NCBI GenBank assembly: GCA_022497155.1
Contig: MU385715.1
Coordinates: forward strand, 620,001-684,000
DNA length: 64,000 nt
Reading direction: 5' to 3'
DNA from: Whalleya microplaca
Taxonomy: Eukaryota; Ascomycota; Sordariomycetes; Xylariales; Xylariaceae
Part shown: one piece after another, positions 1-15,000 of the stretch
How the letters are laid out: every line of letters starts with the position of its first letter
How positions within the stretch are numbered: position 1 is the stretch's first letter
Notes under the pieces: generated by a model
What the model was told of the DNA's origin: nothing
The model's database searches: none
Seen by the model: the letters and a program-made list of their open reading frames with translations, nothing else
Position numbers and translations under genes: made by a program

Positions 1-3000
1 TGGGACTCTTCAAGAACTTGTGCATGGATATTATAAGAGAGGGACGAGGTGACTTGTGAGAATACGCGTGTCATTCGACAGCTTAACGTCAATTTAAGAA
101 GACTCTGCTTGCACCGTCTTAACATTCCCTCAGACTAAGTCCTCTAAAGAGACTCTGAAATTACCATCTTAACAGCTAAACTTAGTCAAGCTTAATGTTA
201 TCGTCACCAATAGTTGAGCAGCCCATTCAAGAAACTCGGCTCTACAATGGCCTCACCGGCATACACCATTTACTAGTCATGAGTGTTAGTTATCTTGATG
301 GGAAAGTGTGCTACTTTTATATCTGCTGACTTCGAGTTCATTATTCTGAAATGTCCTCAAACGCATCCTGTATTTCTTCACTGGTCATTGACCTTGTTTG
401 AGTGAGATATGAGCAACTCGCCTGCACAAAGAGAAGATCCTCGAAAAGCAGTGGAATCAGTGAGTTGAGTTCAGAATAGCGTCAGTTTTCGAACCAAAAG
501 ATCTTATCTTGGAGCACCCCACTGCGATCTAGAACACACTTGGGTTGCCTGTTAGCGTAATCTGGATGTTAATGCAGAACATGAAAAATTAAGGTAAGGA
601 GGTGACCAGGTATCAGCACTAGCTCTTCACCTTGTCCCGGGCCTCAGGTGTGGGGTGCCCTCACCGAGGAAGCCCTCTCCGCTCCGCTCCGCCTCGAGCT
701 CGTTATTGCTTGCTTTTAGAATTGCCGCACGGGGTTCTAGAGTCATGAGCATATATCCCAGCAGGAGAATGGGAACACCAAACGCCCATCTCTCTTCACT
801 GTAGAATGAGACTGATAGCTGAGAGCTGTCCGCCGATGCTTTCCTATTCTCCATGTATGATGTCCATAAGTTTCATGGCCGCATTATAATGGGAATTCTC
901 TACGACGGAAACTTATAAAGTCTCATCTGTATGAAAGAGGCATTCGCAGGAGGTTGAGGGGTATTCATGCCAATGTTCCATGATGAGACCAACGGCATCA
1001 TCTCAAACACAAAGACACTAAGAAACTTCGATGTTGCTAGTACCGGTATAGTTAACCGTAGACTTACTCCGCTCTCTATCTATCATCTCTATATTGTGAC
1101 TTTTCTCATTAGCATGCTTCAGCAGTGGGTATGCCACTTATATCTCTAAGACTTCGGGGTACTTAGATAAGCTTAAAGGATAATCTGTATTCTCAACAAG
1201 AGTATGAAGTCGTTTACTAAAGGGCCCTCCGAGAACATGCATACTACCTTCAGAACCTAGCTGAATATATTTGTTCAGACTACACGAGCACAAATTTAGT
1301 CAAATGTAACAAGATTTACCTTGACTCCTCTAAAGAGACTATTAACGAGGTTAAGTGAAACCTCCAATACCAACTTGGACGACGATAAGCTAGTCTATAC
1401 GTAGCATAACGATAGGGGTACCATAATGTAGGGAGTGTCAAGATAGGGGTAATTGTTAGATCCCCTTTTTGTTGTGAGCTCGGGTGAATGGTATTTCCAA
1501 GCGCGTAATTTTTAAAAGAAAACTTCTCATCCGCCGGGACGAGATCACTTAGGTAGACAGATATAATGCTCGATCAACTACTTGCGATTACGGCATCACC
1601 TAGATGATAATTCCACACATACAATAATTGTGATAGAAAGCCAAGTGTGAGAGAAGCTATTCGCGCAGTTGAAGTCTTGCAGCTCAATAACAGTTGCAGC
1701 CAAATTCAAGCCATTGTGATCAAAGTTAATGCAACTGAACTACTTGAATAACTGAAGAGCCCGAGGCTCTGGGAGAGAAGAGAAAGAAAAACGATCAATG
1801 AAATACAGTCGTGGGTACCTCTAGTAAGTAATTTCCAAGTAGTAATACTATGCCCCATTTCAAAAATGCTCCCAGCACCGATAAATGGAGTATGGAGGAG
1901 ATACTTGGGTAGCCTAACTCAATCTCACGTCCCATATACCCTCTAGAGGCAGGGTATGCAGATTTACATTATAGCTTCAATCAAGATGTCTAACTCCCAT
2001 GGAGTCATTCGCTGTGTATATTGATGGTCAAGCCCTCCTCTTTTGTCGAGTGTTCGTTGACGAAGATATCCCTGAGCCAACATAGAACTAGACATACTGC
2101 AACGTGTCTCTTAACTATATAAGAATGATGCTTGTAATTGTTCTGAGTAAAGAGAGAACTTGGATTTTTGGGTCATTTCCTGCATCCGAGGAATCTTTAG
2201 CCTAGGCTCCTTTTCTAGTGAAAAGTTCAGGCTCGCTTTCATAAGATATAAACTCATAGATTGTTAAGAATAATAATAATGCTTTCTTACGGCTCATCAT
2301 AACACTTACGGAGTTTATAATTGAAAAGACAATGAGGTTAATAAATGGCCGAGACGTATTTGGCTACACGTTTGTCGACTTTCATGTAGCTGCACAATGT
2401 CTTTGCTACATACTTGACAAATTTCGACGATGCCGAGAGCAAGCTCGTCGATTCTGACGAGTGTATGGACATCGAACTGTAGGATCATGCCGAAAATTGA
2501 TGGCCGTTAGAAATCTTCGTGACTTTCAAATACATAGGGAGCACCAGTTGAACTGGCCCAAATAGGTCTCGATCTTCAACGACGACGTTGAGAAGTAGTC
2601 GAGCTGTTAACGCCTGGTGTGCCTCTATTCACTTACAAATGTCCAGGGAAGCGTTCCTGCATCCGACTTCATACTTCTATGGGTCCTCAGAAATGGTTTC
2701 TGCGATAGGGTACCGGTATTTCACGACACATACGAGGTTCTCCGTAATGAGAGGATAGTCTTGGGTTTAAGATGAGATACGTGTTCATAAATTTCACACA
2801 TGCTGTCCCGACGGGAATTCATGAGACTGGACAAATATCAAGTAGCTAACATCCAAGTATGAACAATAGGTACTAGAAGGGCTACTGAATTAATGTATAA
2901 TCCTGCTTGTGTACTACTCGTGGTACATGAAGTTCTATAACGCGGATAACGAGGCTCAATTAGCCCACCTCTGCCTATGATGGGCTGGCATGCTCAGAGT

Positions 3001-5040
3001 CGGTTCCAAAGCTCTTAAAACTCGCCCATCTGAAATATAGAACACACTTTATGATTTGATGTGCTGTTAGCGGCGTGTTCCAACAGATTGTGTTTCCTAC
3101 GAACGATAAGCATATCTTCGAGTGAAAATCGCTTTCGCGTAACCTTACAGCCGTCCATGCGACCCAACACATGGGCACTCCTATCATCACCATTAGCCAC
3201 ATATTTGATATATAACCTAGTACAAGATATCCAAGTGCTACCTTGAACATTTTATACCTGTTGCGAGAGGAGCTGGGTTGCTGGTAGTTATCACTAGATC
3301 GTCATAGTTCCTACGTAGAGGTCGCATGGACACCTGGTTCGCTCTCGACTCCGAAGCGATCACGGTTCTGCCTAGACCTAGTGCTTGGTCTTACAAGTTA
3401 TAGTATGCCCTCATGACCTGCCGAGGTAGGCAATACAATTTCCCGGCCGGCTCCAGTAGTACCTGGTATTCAATTCCTATCATAATGATATGTGGTCGGG
3501 GAGACGGGCACGTTCGGTGATCCTGAATGTGAATTCCCGTCAGCGGCAAAATCGATGAATGAAATTGCCATACCTCACCATTTGAGAATCGACGGTCGAT
3601 CATATAGGTGGAAGAAAATGATATATATGGGAGCCCTACTTTCTTGGGCAATTGGCAGGCATATGGTTGTACGTCAGTCTCGGCAATGCAAATCAAGGAG
3701 AATCCAAGCGTGGATCAGGGATCAAGTGACTACACTCTGCCTGCGATATCCATGGAAGATAGACTATGAAGTTATCTGTATGGGGTGAATTTCAGGGAAT
3801 GACCTCACAATATGACGTATCACCCAAAAGCCGAATTCGTCCTTGGAACCCCAATTCAGTCTGCCTCGATATGGCTGCAGATTGAAGCATGCTGGATCCT
3901 TGATATCGAGGATATTCTCACTACGTCAAGCGGCTCACCTCGGTGCCGATAATAATGGTGCAGTCGCAGCTATTATGATGACAATATAGTCGGACTCAAC
4001 TTTGTAGATCAGACCAAGCAAGCCATACCGGCATTCTTTATCTTAGGTAACCCATGAACAGGCTGAATATGGACCACCCACTTGGAGGCAGTGTGTCCTA
4101 CTAAGGGCAATAATACACTTGTGTCAAGAGGGTAAAGTAACCATTCGAGACGGGAGCTGAAAGCTTATCATCAACTATATCAAAATTAAAGTTGGTTCCT
4201 GCAATTTTGATCTGGCAAAAAGGTTGCTGAGCTTGATTAGACTTGACGCGATCTCTCCAAGGAGAATGCTCCGAGCTGAGGGGTTACAACCTGGAATGTC
4301 TGAAAGCGTCAGTTATGTAATAATGCTTTTCGGGGTTTGCGCTGCATGTATATTGTACCTAACTATATACTTAAGTACATAATGTGGTAGGTAATGCCAA
4401 GCTCGGAGTTCAACGGTCCCACTCTCCGCCTCGGTCCGCCCAATGGGACGCTGTAGGACCGCGAATAATCATCCCTGCTACGGGAGTAGTCCGTCTTGCA
4501 TACTTCCCGTCTCCATCTCCTGGGCCCTGGGAGTGCAGGATCTCAAGAACGTCGACGTTCTGGCAGTGTCTGGGTTGACGCCTAGTTAAATCAGCCCAAC
4601 ATCTATTGCTGCTGCATAGGTAACCAACCAATCTTATGCTGACGGGGCTTCGGTGCTTCTTCCCAATCATCTTTTCTTCCATTATCTTTTCAACATCCTA
4701 TGACCTGCAGTCTTGGTGAAGGCAAGTTGTCTATACTTGATCCACCTGACCCGAAGACGTCACATCATAGCAACTTCTTATCATCCAACCCTACTCCTCA
4801 CCCCTACTCCTGACTCCATCGGTTAAGCCCGGTGAAGCTTTCAGGGAGAGAAGCATCGTGCCTCGCAGTCGTTCGGGCGCAACTGGTTGGTCAGGTTGGC
4901 CACAGCCCGTTAGCTATCAAAAACCTCTGCAACGCCCAAGGCCGCCCATCTGCAAGCCTTTCCGGATACTTACATCCCGAGGTCCTCTAGAGAACAACCC
5001 CCTGGCAAGACCAATATCCAGCCAGTAATGTTCATTCTAG
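1..5040. other. Gene-poor tract, no supported gene
   Basis: No open frame here looks like a protein. The longest are about 60-100 codons, show no recognisable domain and often overlap one another on opposite strands. The DNA is dense in stop codons in all frames and rich in TA-containing words (TAG, CTAG, TATA), as expected of decayed repeats in fungi with repeat-induced mutation. That origin is an inference and I did not compute an index. I saw no intact transposase, reverse transcriptase or long terminal repeat. The last 650 bases before RIB7 are visibly more GC-rich and probably hold its promoter. Confidence 0.5.
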
Positions 5041-6000
5041 ATGGCTGAGCTTCTAGTCTTCCCATCGGTCGAGGCTCAGCGGCTGGAGCCCTATCTCCCA
5101 CCTTTAGGCGCTGGTGCAAAGGACTCCGGGGAGAAGCACCACTCGTCATCCCCCTTGCCTTTTGTCACACTAACCTTTGCCACTTCACTCGACTCGGCTC
5201 TGTCCCTAGGACCGGGTATCAGAACAGCCCTTTCCGGACCCCAATCAAAGGCTATGACTCACTATCTCCGCAGCCGCCACGACGCAATCTGTGTGGGAGT
5301 TGGGACCGTAATTGCTGATGATCCAGGATTAAACTGCCGCTTGGCGGCTACTATCCCAGACCCAATCTCCGTGCCTGCTGCTGATACAGCTGGTGTCGGT
5401 GCTCTTCTGGGTCTTGCACCCATCTCGACTGAGGGAACTGGGTCCCGCCTGTCACATAACGCAATCACTCCACGTCAACCACGGCCGGTAGTTGTTGACC
5501 CAATGTTACGCTGGGACTTCAACCACTCAAGTAAAGTCATGCAGTTAGCTTGGGAAGGACGGGGCTTGGCGCCGTACATCATAACGGCAGTGCCCGAGCC
5601 CCCCTTGTGCAAGAAGAAGCTTTTGGAAGATGCCGGTGGGAAGTTCATCCTACTTAATCAGCCTAGAAGCAGCAAGATTAGCACGGACACGAGTAAACGG
5701 TCTTTTGATTGGCGCGATATTCTTATTGCTGTACGGAACGAGGGTTTACAGAGCATCATGGTCGAGGGCGGCGGCGAAGTGATAAACTCGCTCCTCTCCC
5801 ACGAAAATGCACCTTTAATCGACTCGGTGATTATAACTCTCGCTCCAACGTGGTTAGGCCAAGGCAGTGTGTTTGTCTGCCCTCCTCGGAAGACCGGTCA
5901 GGATAACCTACCAAGCGCCGCTGCTCGGCTTACCGATACCACCTGGATACCGCTCGGGGAAGACGTAGTTCTATCCGGCAGGATCGCAAATCAAGACTAA
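5041..6000 (+). CDS. RIB7: RIB7: 2,5-diamino-6-ribosylamino-pyrimidinone 5'-phosphate reductase
   Basis: A single-exon gene of 319 codons. The protein matches the fungal RIB7 (RibD C-terminal) family, which reduces the ribosyl side chain of the diaminopyrimidinone phosphate to the ribityl form with NADPH, the second step of riboflavin synthesis, in the cytosol. Diagnostic segments are PFVTLTFATSLD (about residues 40-51), GPGIRTALSG, the MTHYLRSRHDAICVGVGTV block (about 77-95), DDPGLNCRL, and VEGGGEVINSLL near residue 240. These line up with the corresponding stretches of yeast Rib7. It is longer than yeast Rib7 (244 residues) because of an N-terminal extension and an insert after the DDPGLNC block. 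The ATG at 5041 is the first in frame and follows a C/T-rich leader. It stands alone in a gene-poor tract and its frame is intact. Confidence 0.93.
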   Translation: MAELLVFPSVEAQRLEPYLPPLGAGAKDSGEKHHSSSPLPFVTLTFATSLDSALSLGPGIRTALSGPQSKAMTHYLRSRHDAICVGVGTVIADDPGLNCRLAATIPDPISVPAADTAGVGALLGLAPISTEGTGSRLSHNAITPRQPRPVVVDPMLRWDFNHSSKVMQLAWEGRGLAPYIITAVPEPPLCKKKLLEDAGGKFILLNQPRSSKISTDTSKRSFDWRDILIAVRNEGLQSIMVEGGGEVINSLLSHENAPLIDSVIITLAPTWLGQGSVFVCPPRKTGQDNLPSAAARLTDTTWIPLGEDVVLSGRIANQD

Positions 6001-9000
6001 TAGCGCCAAATGTTACCCAGAGACTGTAACCGTCCTTTGTGAACGCCTATTCGTCTCTCGTAACGAATTGTTACTTCTGTTCGTGATGTTGACAAGTCTC
6101 TGTTGGAAGTAAGCGCTTGATTCGTTGTCAAACTGCTGTCTCTTCCTTGTAGTTCTCTGATACTCCCTCAGGTTGATGCAGGGCGTCAGACTAGGGTTCC
6201 ATCAATCCCACTCAATTAGGCCTTGCAATTAAGTACCTCCATCCCCTGTTTGAAACACCAAAACACAAAATAACCACATCCCATTGTCATTTCTACCGAT
6301 AAGATAATCCAGAAGCCTAAAATTGAGGATCTCATGAAGTTTAAATAGAGATGTGGGCTAAGGCAGCTCGCGCCACCAACTAGTGTATGGACTCATTGAT
6401 AAAACCGTTATCTGATCTCTACCAACTAGGGGGGCCTGGGTTAAAGACAGCCCAGGCATAGAAAGCCATTTCGAAGCCTATGCGTTCTACAATCCTGGCT
6501 GTGAGTTTAGTGTACCATGTTGTGTTTACGTTTGGAAAGACTAGCACCAAGCGGACGAGCTAGCTTATGCGAACCTCCCCCACCCCCCTGGACGTATTTG
6601 ATGGCTTGGTTGAATGTCGACAACTTGAGCCTACAAACGCTGATAGTAGTACGTTGAACCAACCATCTTGTGGGCCAATGGGTATCAGGGAGCACTCGGA
6701 CGAACCCCCGAGAGACAGCCATCTTTAGGAAATTTCGGGGATAGTCGGTCGTCTATGTAGCGTATGCTCGAAAGGGACCAGACAGGTACGCAGTCACTAC
6801 CTAAGACGGATATGAAGAGTACTTGCCTAGTCAAGGGGTTCTGCGAATATGACAATGCTGGCCTATACCAGCCACCAACTACATAGTTCTACCCTGCTGC
6901 TACCCAAGCTTTTGATCGGATTTATCGACAATAATAACTTTCTATTCTATACTCCCTATGAGAAGGTCGAATGGCGTGCTTTCGTCCCTTCGGTTTGCAG
7001 AGCGATTGCGTGATAACGGGGTAATAATAACAGCTACCCAGTATGTAGACGAGAGTGATACAGGTAATCACTCTGCATACGCTGTTGGGGTTACTGTCTA
7101 ACACGTTGCTTCACTGATATGCCGTGTCTTAAAAAGACCATTTCTGCGGCCGGGATGCAGATCTGTCAGACAAGAACCACGCTTTCGGGCCGCTCAATAA
7201 AAACTCTAGAGAATATCCTACCACGAGTGTGTAAGCCTACCGTTAATGATAAGAACGGTTTATCACGTTGTATGTAGTGCCACGTCCATTCGCTGATATA
7301 TCGGGGTGTTGGTCAGCTACCACAGATCTGATTCGAGACCGCATATTGGTTAACTTGGATAGCGGGTTTGATTCGTGGGTGTTAATGATATAAGTTCGGT
7401 ACGTAGGCATTTATATCTGGTACCAAATACCATCAACACCGGAGCGAGGCTAAGACCTGGTGTTGACTTACCAACCAGGTACTTAAGGTAGCACGTTTCA
7501 TTGGAAAACCAGGCAGGGATTTAAGCACCAATAGGCAACCTTTCCAGTATGCCGGTAAGGAAATTTCTTATTCGATAGACGCATTGTAACCATGGTGAAG
7601 GACACTCAAGTCAACACGAGGCTTGACTTGAATGTACCCCAAGATACCTTACAGAAACGAGAATCCTACCGACATGCAGCTCATCACCTTACCTCTCACT
7701 TTACTCCTTTCGTTGTTAGCAATTTGTATGGTGAAGTCATGGAACAAGGACTAGGCGTGATCATCACCAGCTCCTTGTTACATATGCGAGGCTCGTCAAA
7801 TCCTAAAGCTAACTCGAGTACAGCATCAGCCCCTAGAACCATAGCCCTCAGTGGATGGCACGTTAATTGGCCCACAATATAGATTCAGTAAAAGCTTAGT
7901 ATCAGACTCTGAGTCTTAAGGTATTATATAGATATAATGAACTCCTATAGACCCCATTTGATTAGGATTATAAAATAATCTACTTGCCAACCCATTGAGA
8001 AACTCGGCACATGTACCTAGTGCTTCACAGACCAGAGGTGTCACTCAACTTAAGCTACACCTAGGCACTCGAGTACTAAGAATGAACAACGATATCTTCA
8101 CCTCACTGATATCTCCTCTATGGGTGTGTCTCTATAAACAATGACTATTTGCTTTTCTTAATACTATTCAATGGTTCAGGCTGCATGTAGTACGTCAAAG
8201 CTCATACTTACATGAGTAGCTCCACTCCACCACCCCCTTTCCTTTAACAAACACCAAGATTAGTAAACTAGTAGAAACCAACCGCCTCCACTCCCCTTCG
8301 TATTTAGGCTCTTTCAATGCTACATGAATAATGAATGGTTAATATTGGAATGATTCTTCAAGGTTCATGTGATGGAAGTCTACTATCGAGCGCAGAAACG
8401 AAGACTCAAGGGATAATGACTTATAAAGACACGGTATTACAAAATCCTATACTTACCGCATGCTTGTCGTTTTTGAGACTCTACTATACCTATATACATT
8501 GAATTCGTGATATGAGGTGTACCTATGTTACTGATTCTAGAAACTAGAGCCATTGGTAATACCCAGAGCACTCTTACCGCCTCATGGAGTTCAAATATAA
8601 CATTTAGGCTATATTAGATTTGGAGTATAATCAAGCGTAACTACTCAGCGACCGTTATGTTATGGATAATAACTTCATCTTAATCTTTTGTTTGTCATCA
8701 GGCATCGACCTGGCCTGTCGAGGTACCATAGGCTAGGGCAAAGGTGCAGTATAGATCAAACGAATTCGTGCTCTAGCTTAAGATCAAAGGGGGTATCGTG
8801 GAATAGGCTCATACTAGGCTAGGGAAGTTGAATAGGGGTACAAAGAGGCTACATCAATAGGTCAGTATCTAGGATACCCAAAAGCTCATTGCCGTTCTAC
8901 CCGTTCTCACGTTATATTGAAGGAGATATAAACTCAATATCAGGCCATTGAAATACCCAGGTCATTATGTCTTGATGCAGAAGACATAATCCAATAAGGT

Positions 9001-12000
9001 GGTTATCATCTTACTCATACATAGGTCTCAAGACATCAGCCACCAACACGATAGTCTGATGGCTTCATTATACCAACCTAAGTCTTAGGTATACTGCAGG
9101 TAATCAACCCAGTTACTAACAATTCCATTGGCTGATGTCTAAGAAGAACCATGATGCTGGGATATAGTCACACGATTGTTTGAAAGATCACTTCCTCTTC
9201 TGTTCTTACCGAGAATGCATCCCCATGTGGAGAATGCCAGAAACTGACATAGAAAGGTGGAAACTGCCCCCCCTTTTCTTTTAAAGCCAGTTTATTCCCC
9301 CATCGTGAGGTTCTAAGCAAAGACAACATATGCGCAGTAAGACAAACGGATCCCCTGTCAATGGCTGTGCGAAATGTGCAATGCGCCAGGACATAACAAC
9401 CAAAAGCTCACCGGTTCCGCAGAAGCCCTTGTCTGCTGTCGAGACCGACTATATCTAAGTACTGCTGTACAGCCTAGGTACTATGCACCTTTCCTCTCCA
9501 CACAAGCGATGATGAGAAGCCACTTGTATCTCTACTCGACTGTGTCGTAAGCGCTCGTAATGTTTGATGTAAGATTATGCCCGTAGTCGGCCGCTGACTT
9601 TGCTTGGGGTGTAGATGAAGACCCTCCAATGTCCCTATCATGTAATACGGGTCCATCGAAGCATCTAGTGTTGGCAGAAGAAGAACTAAAGACAGTACTG
9701 ATTCGGCAATCCGGCCGGCATGTCATACCTAATGCGTCCTCCTGTCAGCTAGTTTGCTATGAGATAGTTCGGGGATGTTAAGGTCTCCTATCCCGCTGAC
9801 ATTCTTGCTAACAGTATATTCGGCCAAGTCAAGCTTGATAACAGTACACTACGATGCTTATATTTCAAAGCTAGGTTCTCTCAAAATGTAAAGACCAGAG
9901 CAGACGCGTGTCGCTGACTCAGCCAGGCCCCATCATTCTCTACAACTCCTGAGCCTCTGGTGAGAAGTACCATTCATACTCCCGAAAATGAAATGACATC
10001 TCCGAAAATTGCAGAAAAATACCACAGTTGGCTTGATTACTTCCGTATGATCCATGTCACCCAAGGTCATGGTTCAAGAGGATATTTCGAGTAATGTACA
10101 TTAATGATGCAGATGCAGATATCGTGATCCCGACAGTTTCCCGTCCTTTAGAACACAACCCTAACGTTAGTATCTCCTTTCTTCTCCGAAATGTGACGTT
10201 CCGAACAGAAACCAGAAACAATATGCTCAGATCGTTGTAGTATTGGCTAGACAGGACGATACGAAGTAGAATGGGCATCAGAGAGATGAGAGCGTAGCTG
10301 AGCTGCCACACTTGTACCGAATTACTTCCTCAAATTTATCAACCTCGGAGGAAGATTGATCCTACATATGCCGACCCTGGAGAGCTTACGACATCTACCG
10401 AGTGTCAGACTATCCATGCTGTCGGGGATTGTGATGAGTCTCCTCTAGATTCGATTAACCTATATTCCCGAGACCAACTTTCCAGTCAGGTGGCGGATTT
10501 TGTTTTTGCCGAAACCAACAAGGAGCTGCTGCTATACACTACCTATTAGCTTCGATGGAACTGAGCCAGGAGCTTATAAGCAGTCTGGTCTATGTTGAGG
10601 GGGAGTACGCTTCGGCGTTCTGTATCAGCTAGGAATAATGTTCTTCCAGGAGGCATAGATACCTGTAAGATATATTTCTCACTGGAACCTAGCCTAGACA
10701 ACAAGGAGTTGTAAGAAATGAACCCAAAGTTATAATTTAAGCTGCAGACATGTGAAAGAGTACTATCAGTTTGGCAAGTCTAACCTCTACCTATAGATGG
10801 TACAATTTCGGCCCTTCTACTGTCGCAGCACATATTACCAAACCTTGCCGTCATCACAGGGCTTCCCGGACCTTTCTATCCAGTTATCATGCCAACAGGA
10901 TCTTCCTGCATAGAGTTGCTCACAAGTCCTCCCCTGTCTTGAAATTAATAGAACAATTGTGTCAAGAAGGGAGATTCACAGCTTCGCAAAGTTCCTTGTC
11001 AATGGGCACGCTTGGGACATCCCCTTATGGTAATCTTTACAGACTTATGGGCATAGCTCTCGAAGGAAGTAAAAGGCCTTAATAAAAAGGTGTGGATAAC
11101 GACTCAAGGTTGTATCAGATGCTAGAATACCTGGTTAAGTGTTTGAGTATATGTCGAAGTATTCAGGCTAATTAGACACGAGGCAAGATCCCTAGCCCCG
11201 AGTCCCCATGTATACTTCTCACTTTATTCATTGCCATTTCTATCCTGATTCTGATTCCTGATGACCTTTGGGAAGGATCGAAGAACTCTCGATGACTTGC
11301 TAAACTCTCCGAAGGTAGCAGTTACTCATGTCCAAAGCCCTCGGTTCGTATCCGTACAGAGATTATACATTGGAAGTAAGGGGTTACGTATAATATGTGA
11401 TCTGCACATTGGTCTATTCCAAATCCGAGGATTGAGATCACATCGCATGGTCCCCCTTGAACGAGCAAGATTAGACGAGCCACGGCCATCACATCGAAGG
11501 TCTCACTCATGCCGTATGTTGTTCATGAAACTATGGGACTTACTTGTGGATTATTATGGCAAGTGTGCATACAGCATACATACAGTATGCCCAATCACGG
11601 CGAACATCTCTAAGGCTGAGAATTTGCATCCTGCTGCGAACAGTCAGGGGTCCTCACCGACATCGTGATTCTGTCATTTATGACAGCTTTTAGTGCGCGC
11701 AGTACAGCTCCCGGCCATGTACCGGGACTATGGTTCTGGGCCCATTCCAGCTCCTCAAATTCGAAACTTTCTAACCTACTCTGGGTAGCATATGAGATAT
11801 CACCTCGAGATGCTGGCTGTGCAGGTTCTCTCACGGCCTAACTGACACATCTACTCCCAGCTATTCGTTCTAGTCTTAACACGGCCGCATGACTGCCAGC
11901 AAGCTGCCAGCAAGCCTTCTAGCAAGGTACTAGACCTGCGTCATTACGAGCCTGGCTATATGTGTAACCACGTCAAAGTAATCTTACCGAGGAAAATTGA

Positions 12001-15000
12001 GGCTGTAGGGAAAAGATCGTCATCTTGGTTTCCTCTTGAAGGATGCCAACTCGTCGCCATTCTAGTCTGGTAACCCCCCCGTCGGGTATCAACGCTACAA
12101 GGCGACTGCAGTAATCACGAATCGTAGCGCGGAGATCAACAACAGTCCCTGTCTCCCCGGCCATGCTAACACCTATCACTTGACTCAAAAGTCCCCCAAA
12201 GCTGAGTTAAGGTGCTGACAGATCCCTGGTGGGTGTCGAGGAAGGCCCGTGCCTCGGTACCAGAGCCGCCCAAATCGATGGTTATTTGAGCCTCTTATTT
12301 AGTCGGTGTAATGCACGTCGCCACTTGAAGATAATGGTGTAGGCTATCGTAACTTCACTGTCGTAACTTCGCATTACAAGACAGCTCTTCGTAATCAAAT
12401 CATGCTGAGAACAATGGCTAGAGCGGGCGGTGAGATAGAGGTTAAAAATGGCTATACTCTTCTTGTCCATTTCTCGGCCGGTTGACGTCGTTGGTGTTTA
12501 GGCTCAGCTCGTCCATAATAGCTGTAGTCCTGGTTCAAAAACGCCCCTTCTTACGTCCCAATCCAGATCAGGCCTAGAACGTGTTGGAATATTGGAGGTC
12601 TAGGCTAGCTTGAGAAGATCTGGTCCGTGACAGGTCGAGGTGGTGGTAAATCGATCCCAGTACAGCAACGCCACATAAGGCTCGGCTTATAGTCACGCCC
12701 TCCGCGGATGGTAAAACCGTCTCGCGGGTTATCTAGTAATGTGCTGACTGGCCAAATTGTTGGCCAAGCGAGAAACTGGCAGTTATCCCGGGCGATGGTC
12801 ATGTTGCATCGGGCTTATTAAAGGGATGATACAGCCGAGTGACCTGCTGGCTGGGAGCTTATGTGTGTGAATTTAGACGGTGACGCGCTTGTGTAACGCG
12901 GATGCATCTTCCGGACGCCCGCTGACTGACCCGACAACTTAAATGCTTCCTGTAGGTACTACGCTTACATCTCACCTCGCCGTAATTGGTACGAAAATTG
13001 CGACTTCGTTCGGAAATGCGGACGAGTGTTGGTTGAAGAGATGCACCTTACGAGTCTATTGACTTTGATATGTATTCCTAATTCAGTCACGAGACAGGAA
13101 TGCAATCCAACAAGACATTCATCCACATACACTAGTTTCGCTTGAGAATCTGCAGGGCATGACAACTGTTATCAACGAACAGAGAATCATGTGAGGATCA
13201 CCCTAGCTGTGGCCGTGAACATCAACAAGAAATATTCAGGCCCCGGCGCTGATCACGGAAGATAGTAGCAAATCATTGTGTCCTCTGTTACAAGGTAAAT
13301 AACGGGGAGTTTAACAAAAAGCTTGATCAGTGTATGGTCAAGCATAGGAGGCTGTATCACATGCAGCCATATATACGGCCTGAATGAAAGACTTACATTT
13401 GAGAGGACGACGCTTTATACTGCTTCTGTAAACTCAGAGGCGTTTGCTAAGATTGAAGGTTAGCTTTAATCAAATACTTCATGTATTAGACTGCGCATGA
13501 TGTTAGGACACATGTTAAAATTTGTGTTCCGGTCCGAAACACTGACATGTATGAACCAATGTCGGTCATGACTGGTCCTAGAGCTACCAGTCCTCTATAT
13601 TTGGTAATTTAGTGCATGGACGGTAGATGAAGTACAGTACGCAAAGACGTGGGCACCTCCGTGGCCACAAACACGTTTCACTACCCCAGACGTACGTATC
13701 CCGGCAGAGTCAAAGAAATAAGCCATGACTTGAATGAGATAGCCTCTGGGGTTCTTTGATCAGTCAAAGCAATATCTTAGTCTGGGAAAGTTCGAGCATA
13801 TTGGAAAGTGTGTTACCCGATGTTGGTGGAGGATATGATCCGATGACAGTCCCATGCGGTCATACACACGATGGACAGTGATATTGTCGGAATTGGCAGA
13901 TTGAGTCCATAAGCGGTAAATCAGGTAAGCTGACTAGAGATGATGGCTCTCGGATCGCCGTGCCTTGTCAATGCAGGCAGGAATGCCATACGGGCTAGGA
14001 GATTGCTAGGAGCGGGGAGGGACCACTGACACCGAGGCGCAGAATAATACCTGCAATGCATGATGATATCTCTGCGCCGTTTACTCGATAGCAACATAGT
14101 TCCTTAGGCTCATCGACTGCATATATGTTGCCCGAGCTAGCTGGAGATGATGGATCTAAGATATGGCTTGCGCCTTGATGGTGCATCTCGAAAGGATGAG
14201 CACAGTCGCGAACAGGGTGTCATCAGGGCCTAGAACAGAACGTTAAAAGTCATTCGACGGAGCTAAGCCTTCCTCTAATTAGATGCTGCACAGGTGGGCG
14301 ATCCTGAGGGAACGGAAAGATTCGCGAATGAGGGCCTTCGCAACCAAGACGTGACGTCTGGGAACCTGGCCGTCATCGGGAGCTAAAGGCGGGAAAGCCC
14401 GGCGGCATCCACACCACAGCCGTGTTGTCGGAAACGGAATCGATGAGGAGTATCCATAGTACAGAGGCTGTGCAGGGCAGCACGACACAGAATACATCTG
14501 GCCAACCATTGCGTAGGTATCGAATTAAGCTCCTCCGGCATCAAACACGGTGAGTTCAGTGAAGATCCGGTCAAGCATAGTTTGTTATTGGTTAACGGCG
14601 ACATGCAAGCAGAGCCCAAAAAGGTTGGGCGACTGCAGCTCGATGCTTGATTGCGGTCGACGCTCAGATGCAGGCTGCATCGGCACGTACCTGTCGCCCG
14701 ATAGAGTGTACGCTCGGTGAATACAGCCTTTTCTGAGGTTATCTACCATGGTGGCCAACAGCCCAAGAGTTTCTGCAGAGTACCGGTTTTGCTCCGTACC
14801 AATGAGACACGGCAATTCTGCATCTTGTTATGTAAGCGCTCTAGTATATGTAATAAAATCAAATAGTAGGAAAATACCTAGGCATCAGACATGTCGGAAG
14901 GCTATAGTTGAGTAAATAATGAGTGAGATTGGTGTTGTAGTTTAGCAGAAAGACCTCAAGTCAGCTACGGCAAAGGGCAAGATGATCCCGATAGCCACTT